Shown here one piece after another: positions 59,290 through 64,000 of a stretch of DNA of 64,000 bases (its first letter is position 1; every line of letters begins with the position of its first letter). A program made the position numbers and the translations under genes. The notes under the pieces were generated by a model, which made no database searches, was not told the DNA's origin, and worked only from the letters and a program-made list of their open reading frames with translations. The DNA comes from Bacillus cabrialesii (GTDB taxonomy: Bacteria; Bacillota; Bacilli; Bacillales; Bacillaceae), in NCBI RefSeq assembly GCF_004124315.2, contig NZ_CP096889.1, positions 1,285,001 through 1,349,000 of the forward strand, read 5' to 3'.

Positions 59290-60779
59290 AGTCATGTATA
59301 AAGATTCATAAACAAGACAATGTCCTTCTTGCGTTGCGGGATATCGAGAAGGGAGAGCGGCTGAATGCGGACGGCGTGTCGATTGAAGTGAAGGATGATA
59401 TAAAAAGAGGACACAAGATTGCGCTGCAGCCTATCAAAGAAAACGACGGCATCATCAAATACGGATTTCCAATCGGGCATGCATCACAAGATATATCGAT
59501 CGGTGAGCATATTCATGTCCATAATACGAAAACAAACCTGTCTGATATCCAAACATACAGCTATACACCGAGATTTGATCAAAATCCGTATTCAAATGAG
59601 AACCGGTCGTTTAAAGGATTTAGAAGAGAAAACGGGGATGCCGGTGTTCGAAATGAATTGTGGATTGTGCCAACTGTCGGCTGCGTCAATGGGATCGCTG
59701 AAAAAATGCTCCAGCGTTTTGTCAAAGAAACGGGGGATATCGCTCCATTTGATAACGTGCTCGTGTTAAAGCACCAATACGGATGCTCGCAGCTTGGCGA
59801 CGATCACGAAAATACGAAGCAAATCCTGCTGAATGCCATTCGCCATCCAAATGCCGGCGGTGTCTTGGTGTTAGGGCTTGGCTGTGAAAACAACGAGCTG
59901 GCAGGAATGAAAGAAGCGCTGCAGGATGTGAACCTCGATCGGGTGAAGTTTCTCGAATCACAGTCGGTAACCGACGAAATGGAGGCAGGTGTTGCTTTGC
60001 TGAAGGAAATCCATGAAGCGGCCAAAGGGGATAGGAGAGAAGACATTCCGCTGTCCGAACTGAAAATCGGGCTGAAATGCGGAGGTTCGGACGGTTTTTC
60101 GGGTATAACAGCAAACCCGCTGCTCGGCCGTTTTTCAGATTATCTTATTGCACAGGGAGGGAGCACGGTGCTGACGGAAGTTCCGGAAATGTTCGGTGCG
60201 GAAACCATCCTGATGCAGCGGGCTGCCAATGAAGAAGTGTTTCATAAGATTGTCGATTTAATCAATGATTTCAAACAATATTTTATCAAACATGATCAGC
60301 CGGTGTACGAAAATCCTTCACCGGGCAACAAAGCGGGCGGCATTTCTACGCTTGAGGATAAATCGCTGGGCTGCACGCAAAAAGCGGGAATCTCTCCTGT
60401 CATGGATGTCCTGAAATACGGCGAAGTGCTCAAGACAAAAGGGCTAACGCTTTTGAGCGCGCCAGGAAATGATTTGATTGCTTCCTCCGCATTGGCGGCG
60501 GCGGGCTGCCAAATTGTCCTCTTTACAACGGGTAGAGGTACGCCGTTCGGCACCTTTGTCCCAACGGTGAAGGTCGCGACTAACACCCAGCTGTACGAGG
60601 CGAAGCCGCATTGGATTGATTTTAACGCAGGTCTTTTAGCAGAGGATGATATTCATGAGGAATATGTGCTGCGGGAGTTTATCCACTATATGATTGAGGT
60701 GGCAAGCGGCGGGCTTGTAAACCATGAAAAAAATGATTTCAGAGAACTTGCCATTTTTAAATCGGGTGTGACGTTATAA
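59286..60779 (+). CDS. uxaA: Altronate dehydratase
   Basis: A 497-residue enzyme that dehydrates altronate to 2-keto-3-deoxygluconate. It has the SAF-type N-terminal domain ('NVLLALRDIEKGERLNADGV') and the main domain with 'GVRNELWIVPTVGCVNGIAE', 'LVLKHQYGCSQLGDDHENTK' and 'IGLKCGGSDGFSGITANPLL'. Cys residues in the latter motifs bind the metal (Fe). ATG 59286 overlaps uxaB and has aggggagagg upstream. Last gene of the operon, followed by a terminator. Confidence 0.95.
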   Translation: MKSCIKIHKQDNVLLALRDIEKGERLNADGVSIEVKDDIKRGHKIALQPIKENDGIIKYGFPIGHASQDISIGEHIHVHNTKTNLSDIQTYSYTPRFDQNPYSNENRSFKGFRRENGDAGVRNELWIVPTVGCVNGIAEKMLQRFVKETGDIAPFDNVLVLKHQYGCSQLGDDHENTKQILLNAIRHPNAGGVLVLGLGCENNELAGMKEALQDVNLDRVKFLESQSVTDEMEAGVALLKEIHEAAKGDRREDIPLSELKIGLKCGGSDGFSGITANPLLGRFSDYLIAQGGSTVLTEVPEMFGAETILMQRAANEEVFHKIVDLINDFKQYFIKHDQPVYENPSPGNKAGGISTLEDKSLGCTQKAGISPVMDVLKYGEVLKTKGLTLLSAPGNDLIASSALAAAGCQIVLFTTGRGTPFGTFVPTVKVATNTQLYEAKPHWIDFNAGLLAEDDIHEEYVLREFIHYMIEVASGGLVNHEKNDFRELAIFKSGVTL

Positions 60780-60817
60780 TAAAAAAGGCTATCCTTTCGG
60801 TGGATAGCCTTTTTCAT
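60780..60817. terminator. Terminator between uxaA and yjnA
   Basis: AAAAAAGGCTATCC-tttcggt-GGATAGCCTTTTTCA, bidirectional. Confidence 0.9.
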
Positions 60818-61581
60818 TAAATTAGTTTTAAACCGCTGATCAAAATGATGGACGCCATAATAAATTGCAGCGGACGCGGGGAGAATCGTGGCGAGAGATG
60901 GCTTCCAATCAGCACGCCGGGAATCGAACCGATCAGCAGATTAGCGGCCAGCATGTAATCCACGCTTCCAAAGCTTGCGTTCAAAATGCCTGCTGCCGTA
61001 ACGAGAAGAAAAGCATGCGCAATATCTGTTCCGACAATCTGTGACGCTTTCATGTTGAATAAGTAAATCATGGCAATTGCAAATAGCGACCCGGAACCGA
61101 TTGATGTTAATCCGACGATAAATCCAAACACAACACCAATAAGAATCGTCAGCGCCCGCTTGTTTTCAAGCGGCATCAGCTGCCAGCGGTTCGGACGAAG
61201 TTTTCTATCCAAAAACAAACGAACGATGATTGAGATGGCAACTAGCGTTAACACATAGCCAAGAGCGTGCTTAATAATTTCTTCCTGATGCTGATGGAAG
61301 GCGGGGAACAAATGCAGTATGCCAATGGCTAGTGAAGCACTCGGAATACTGCCGATCGCTAAGTATTTGACCAGCTTAAAATTAATTGTTTTCTGCCGCC
61401 AATGGGAGGCTACGCCAAACAGCTTTGTGATCGAGTTATATACAAGATCCGTACCGACGGCGATTGAAGGATTAATTCCAAGCACAATTAAAAGAGGAGT
61501 TAATAATGCCGCTCCGCCCACTCCCGTCAATCCGACTAAGGCTCCGACAAACAAACCCATCAATATGATGCTTACACTCAT
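60817..61581 (-). CDS. yjnA: TauE/SafE-family membrane protein
   Basis: A 254-residue membrane protein of the TauE/SafE (UPF0721) group with about eight helices. 'GALVGLTGVGGAALLTPLLI' is the first repeat motif and 'VGLTSIGSGSLFAIAMIYLF' the second, marking the internal duplication of the family. Members transport sulfonates, sulfite or other organic anions. ATG with aggaggcc. Convergent with uxaA. Confidence 0.92.
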   Translation of the reverse strand: MSVSIILMGLFVGALVGLTGVGGAALLTPLLIVLGINPSIAVGTDLVYNSITKLFGVASHWRQKTINFKLVKYLAIGSIPSASLAIGILHLFPAFHQHQEEIIKHALGYVLTLVAISIIVRLFLDRKLRPNRWQLMPLENKRALTILIGVVFGFIVGLTSIGSGSLFAIAMIYLFNMKASQIVGTDIAHAFLLVTAAGILNASFGSVDYMLAANLLIGSIPGVLIGSHLSPRFSPRPLQFIMASIILISGLKLI

Positions 61582-61647
61582 GATAAAGGCCTCCTGAAAA
61601 CCCGACTATTTTTATCAGATTATATATGATTGGGACTCGTTAATCAA

Positions 61648-61770
61648 TTAAATTTTTTGAATTTTGGCACGTTGGATGCTTGAAATTTTGATATGCTCAA
61701 TATCTTTATTCATTAGCCCTTTAATGAGTGTCTGGACGACATCTGGCGGTGAACTGAAGGCATAAAAAAA
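61648..61770 (-). other. Gene-free gap with a short open minus-strand stretch
   Basis: Between yjnA and yjoA, a minus-strand frame without a start codon ends 'DIEHIKISSIQRAKIQKI' at a TAA. It follows the yjoA terminator. It may be a gene remnant or chance. Confidence 0.3.
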
Positions 61771-61799
61771 GATACCCCTGAACAGGTATCTTTTTTCTC
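61766..61799 (-). terminator. Terminator of yjoA
   Basis: On the minus strand AAAAAAGATACC-tgttcag-GGGTATCTTTTTTT; strong stem and T-run just after the yjoA stop. Confidence 0.85.
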
Positions 61800-61806
61800 G
61801 TTTACG

Positions 61807-62271
61807 TTACATGCGCTGCTGATAGAAAGGAAGCTCCGTGTGGCCCATTTCCCGCACATAAACAAACAGGTTGCCTTTATGGTGTATTTCATGCTCCATT
61901 GCAAGCTGAAGCAGCGCGCTGCCTGTGGCTTTTCTGCCGAAAACGGCTGTCAGATCAATTTCCCTGTCCAGCTGTTCTTCAGTCAGCTGTTCAAGGATAG
62001 CGGCTGTTTTTTCTGTATATGCTTTTGCCAGAACATTGAGATCTGTTTCTGTTTCTTCCTGCTTATTTTGAAATGGTGAGGCATTGCCTTCTTTAATGAC
62101 ATTGGCAAACAGGTGGAAAGTCGTAAACATGTGTTTGACCAGCTCTTCCGCTGACATTGACGTTTCAGCCGGTTTGTAGCTGTAATGGTCTTTGCTGATT
62201 TTTTCAGCAAGCTCATTGGTCACGTTTCGATGGGATAAAAAATGGCTGACAATTTGATTGGATTGGCTCAT
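61807..62271 (-). CDS. yjoA: DinB-like protein
   Basis: A 154-residue four-helix-bundle DinB/YfiT-family protein. Conserved parts are 'NVTNELAEKISKDHYSYKPA', 'SAEELVKHMFTTFHLFANVI' and 'LLQLAMEHEIHHKGNLFVYV', with metal-binding histidines in the EHEIHHKG motif. ATG 62271 has ggaggagat upstream. Members can be thiol-dependent S-transferases or nickel/zinc-binding proteins. Substrate unknown. In strain 168 yjoB would lie next; it is missing here. Confidence 0.92.
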   Translation of the reverse strand: MSQSNQIVSHFLSHRNVTNELAEKISKDHYSYKPAETSMSAEELVKHMFTTFHLFANVIKEGNASPFQNKQEETETDLNVLAKAYTEKTAAILEQLTEEQLDREIDLTAVFGRKATGSALLQLAMEHEIHHKGNLFVYVREMGHTELPFYQQRM

Positions 62272-62400
62272 TATGATCTCCTCCATATGTAAAAATAAAT
62301 GGTGCAATGAAATCCTATATCAACGGTTAGCAATTCACAAGCAATATGCTGTGGTTGAAACAAAATACTGTGTGAGGCAGTTCTGAATCTGTTCATTTTG

Positions 62401-62440
62401 TTGCGGTTAGCCGAAATTCGACAATTGCGGTTATTTTGCG
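62401..62440 (+). promoter_or_regulatory. Two ComA-type boxes upstream of rapA
   Basis: TTGCGGTTAGCCGAAA (62401-62416) and TTGCGGTTATTTTGCG (62425-62440) match the half-site TTGCGG-N4-CCGCAA with a full left arm. ComA~P is known to activate rapA. TATAATGA-like elements (gataaaat at 62461) lie downstream, and a TTG start with agggggg follows at 62508. Confidence 0.85.
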
Positions 62441-62507
62441 TTCTTCTTTTTCTAGCAAATATGATAAAATATGACATATCTCGGGTAATTCAAAAAGGGG
62501 GGATTAA

Positions 62508-63644
62508 TTGAGGATGAAGCAGACGATTCCGTCCTCATATGTCGGGCTTAAAATTAATGAATGGTATACCCATATCCGGCAGTTCCACGTGGCAGAAGCC
62601 GAACGGGTCAAGCTCGAAGTAGAGAGAGAAATCGAGGATATGGAAGAAGACCAAGATTTGCTGCTGTATTATTCTTTAATGGAGTTCAGGCATCGTGTCA
62701 TGCTGGATTACATTAAGCCTTTTGGAGAGGATACGTCGCAACTGGAATTTTCAGAATTATTAGAAGACATCGAGGGGAATCAGTACAAACTGACAGGGCT
62801 TCTCGATTATTACTTTCATTTTTTTCGAGGAATGTATGAATTTAAGCAGAAAATGTTTGTCAATGCCATGATGTACTATAAACGGGCAGAAAAGAATCTT
62901 GCCCTCGTCTCGGATGATATTGAGAAAGCAGAGTTTGCTTTTAAAATGGCCGAGATTTTTTACAATTTAAAACAAACCTATGTTTCGATGAGCTATGCCG
63001 TTCAGGCATTAGAAACGTACCAAATGTATGAAACGTATACCGTCCGCAGAATCCAATGTGAATTCGTTATTGCAGGAAATTATGATGACATGCAGTATCC
63101 AGAAAGAGCATTGCCCCACTTAGAACTGGCTTTAGATCTTGCAAAGAAAGAAGGCAATCCCCGCCTAATCAGTTCTGCCCTGTATAATCTCGGGAACTGC
63201 TATGAGAAAATGGGTGAACTGCAAAAGGCAGCCGAATACTTTGAGAAATCTGTTTCTATTTGCAAGTCGGAAAAGTTCGATAATCTTCCGCATTCTATCT
63301 ACTCTTTAACACAGGTTCTGTATAAACAAAAAAATGATGCCGAAGCGCAAAAAAAATATCGTGAAGGATTGGAAATCGCCCGTCAATACAGTGATGAATT
63401 ATTTGTGGAGCTTTTTCAATTTTTACATGCGTTATACGGAAAAAACATTGACACAGAATCAGTCTCACACACCTTTCAATTTCTTGAAGAACATATGCTG
63501 TATCCTTATATTGAAGAGCTGGCGCATGATGCTGCCCAATTCTATATAGAAAACGGACAGCCCGAAAAAGCACTTTCATTTTATGAGAAAATGGTGCACG
63601 CACAAAAACAAATCCAGAGAGGAGATTGTTTATATGAAATCTAA
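62508..63644 (+). CDS. rapA: Response-regulator aspartate phosphatase RapA
   Basis: A 378-residue Rap protein. The N-terminal three-helix bundle (residues 1-75, 'GLKINEWYTHIRQFHVAEAE', 'DLLLYYSLMEFRHRVML') dephosphorylates Spo0F~P. Six to seven tetratricopeptide repeats follow ('YYFHFFRGMYEFKQKMFVNA', 'AEFAFKMAEIFYNLKQTYVS', 'RLISSALYNLGNCYEKMGEL'). Ending 'QKQIQRGDCLYEI' is typical. RapA delays sporulation by draining phosphate from the phosphorelay; the PhrA pentapeptide blocks it. TTG start. Overlaps phrA by 11 bases. Nearly identical to the 168 protein by recall. Confidence 0.97.
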   Translation: MRMKQTIPSSYVGLKINEWYTHIRQFHVAEAERVKLEVEREIEDMEEDQDLLLYYSLMEFRHRVMLDYIKPFGEDTSQLEFSELLEDIEGNQYKLTGLLDYYFHFFRGMYEFKQKMFVNAMMYYKRAEKNLALVSDDIEKAEFAFKMAEIFYNLKQTYVSMSYAVQALETYQMYETYTVRRIQCEFVIAGNYDDMQYPERALPHLELALDLAKKEGNPRLISSALYNLGNCYEKMGELQKAAEYFEKSVSICKSEKFDNLPHSIYSLTQVLYKQKNDAEAQKKYREGLEIARQYSDELFVELFQFLHALYGKNIDTESVSHTFQFLEEHMLYPYIEELAHDAAQFYIENGQPEKALSFYEKMVHAQKQIQRGDCLYEI

Positions 63645-63768
63645 ATGGATGTCAGGTTTGTTGCTCGTTGCGGTCGGGTTTAGCTTTACTCAGGGGATGG
63701 TCCATGCAGGAGAAACAGCAGACACAGAGGGAAAAACATTTCATATTGCGGCACGCAATCAAACATGA
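63634..63768 (+). CDS. phrA: PhrA signalling pre-peptide
   Basis: A 44-residue pre-peptide: MKSKWMSGLLLVAVGF signal region, spacer, and C-terminal ARNQT, the known mature PhrA pentapeptide. It is exported, processed, imported by Opp and inhibits RapA. Start overlaps the end of rapA; ggagattgtttat site. Contrasts with the DRAAT-ending Phr at 21737. Confidence 0.96.
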   Translation: MKSKWMSGLLLVAVGFSFTQGMVHAGETADTEGKTFHIAARNQT

Positions 63769-63773
63769 TGATG

Positions 63774-63802
63774 ATAAAAAGACCCTCAGGGGTCTTTTTT
63801 AT
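63774..63802. terminator. Terminator between phrA and the YCII-domain gene
   Basis: AAAAAGACCCC-tcag-GGGGTCTTTTTT-like stem (agaccctcaggggtct) with A- and T-runs; converging genes share it. Confidence 0.8.
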
Positions 63803-64000
63803 TTCAGCTTCCATTCCTTTATGGTCAGTTCAGAAGAACCGTTTGCCACCAGCGGATCGGCATGTCCGATTTCCGCCGCCTCTTCCAGCGAACCTGCTTC
63901 GATGACATAAGCTCCGCCTGTGGCGTCGCTGAATGGCCCGAACATCTTTAAGCGATTTTCTGCCTGCAGGCGGTCCAAAAATTGATAATGTCCGGCTACA
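63799..64000 (-). CDS. YCII-related domain protein, 3' part
   Basis: The C-terminal 66 residues of a YciI-type ferredoxin-like protein; the start lies beyond the window. Visible motifs are 'YQFLDRLQAENRLKMFGPFS', 'DATGGAYVIEAGSLEEAAEI' and 'GHADPLVANGSSELTIKEWK', the latter including the conserved His-Ala-Asp-Pro near the end. Function unclear; related proteins are small dimeric enzymes or binding proteins. Not the expected yjpA/xlyB order by my recollection of 168, so this strain differs or I misremember. Confidence 0.8.
   Translation of the reverse strand, partial: VAGHYQFLDRLQAENRLKMFGPFSDATGGAYVIEAGSLEEAAEIGHADPLVANGSSELTIKEWKLK

Noticed and set aside
61648..61770. Possible small gene between yjnA and yjoA
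   Set aside because: No start codon or ribosome site; the frame lies after the yjoA terminator.

Overview
The window comes from a member of the Bacillus subtilis species complex. Gene order and protein content on both sides match the B. subtilis chromosome from metI-metC-yjcK-yjcL through yjdF-yjdJ, ctaO, pdaC, yjfA-C, yjgA-D, yjhA-B, yjiA-C, yjjA, yjkA-B, yjlA-B, yjlC-ndh, the hexuronate operon uxaC to uxaA, yjnA, yjoA and rapA-phrA. The order is recalled from the B. subtilis 168 map and was not checked by search. The strain differs from 168 in two visible ways: yjoB is absent between yjoA and rapA, and a large foreign island sits at the tRNA-Val gene.

Bases 1-3383 are core: the end of metI, metC, an acetyltransferase and a DUF819 membrane protein. 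Bases 3384-21569 are an integrated island of about 18 kb. A tRNA-Val(GAC) gene lies at its left edge and a 48-bp copy of the tRNA 3' half, with 3 mismatches, at its right edge. The left part (3.6-8.6 kb) looks like a satellite or ICE-type replication and control block: tyrosine integrase, zinc-finger protein, HTH protein, excisionase-like protein and a frameshifted DUF3987 primase-like gene next to G-rich repeats. Next comes a two-gene operon, a RecQ helicase fused to a phosphoribosyltransferase-like tail followed by a DprA-like protein, which is the best candidate for an anti-phage system. A tight cassette follows with two metzincin proteases, a papain-type cysteine protease and a chagasin-type inhibitor, then a broken DUF2278 gene. 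Last is a large WD40-repeat protein with a membrane segment. The protease cassette and the WD40 cassette are each flanked by a private pair of imperfect repeats carrying tandem 6-7 bp motifs at an 11-12 bp period. That spacing resembles the TTGGTGGCA pairs at the island ends, so the island may have been built by several successive site-specific insertions.

Bases 21.6-23.3 kb are a scar zone: an intact Phr peptide gene next to a mutated rap gene, an Asp/Asn-rich lipoprotein and decayed fragments. From 23.3 kb onward the core resumes. Notable units are yjdF with its 5' leader (the known yjdF riboswitch class), heme farnesyltransferase ctaO, peptidoglycan deacetylase pdaC, the formate dehydrogenase-like yjgC-yjgD pair, cytochrome P450 yjiB with glycosyltransferase yjiC, an FetAB-like ABC exporter (yjkB-yjkA), and yjlC-ndh behind a Rex-type site. 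The ten-gene hexuronate operon follows, with a perfect 20-bp palindrome at its promoter, and then the rapA-phrA quorum-sensing pair behind ComA-type boxes.

The hexuronate genes form one pathway. UxaC isomerises glucuronate and galacturonate, UxuB/UxuA and UxaB/UxaA convert the products to 2-keto-3-deoxygluconate, ExuT and YjmB import substrates, and ExuR represses. RapA and PhrA form a phosphatase and inhibitor-peptide pair acting on the sporulation phosphorelay.
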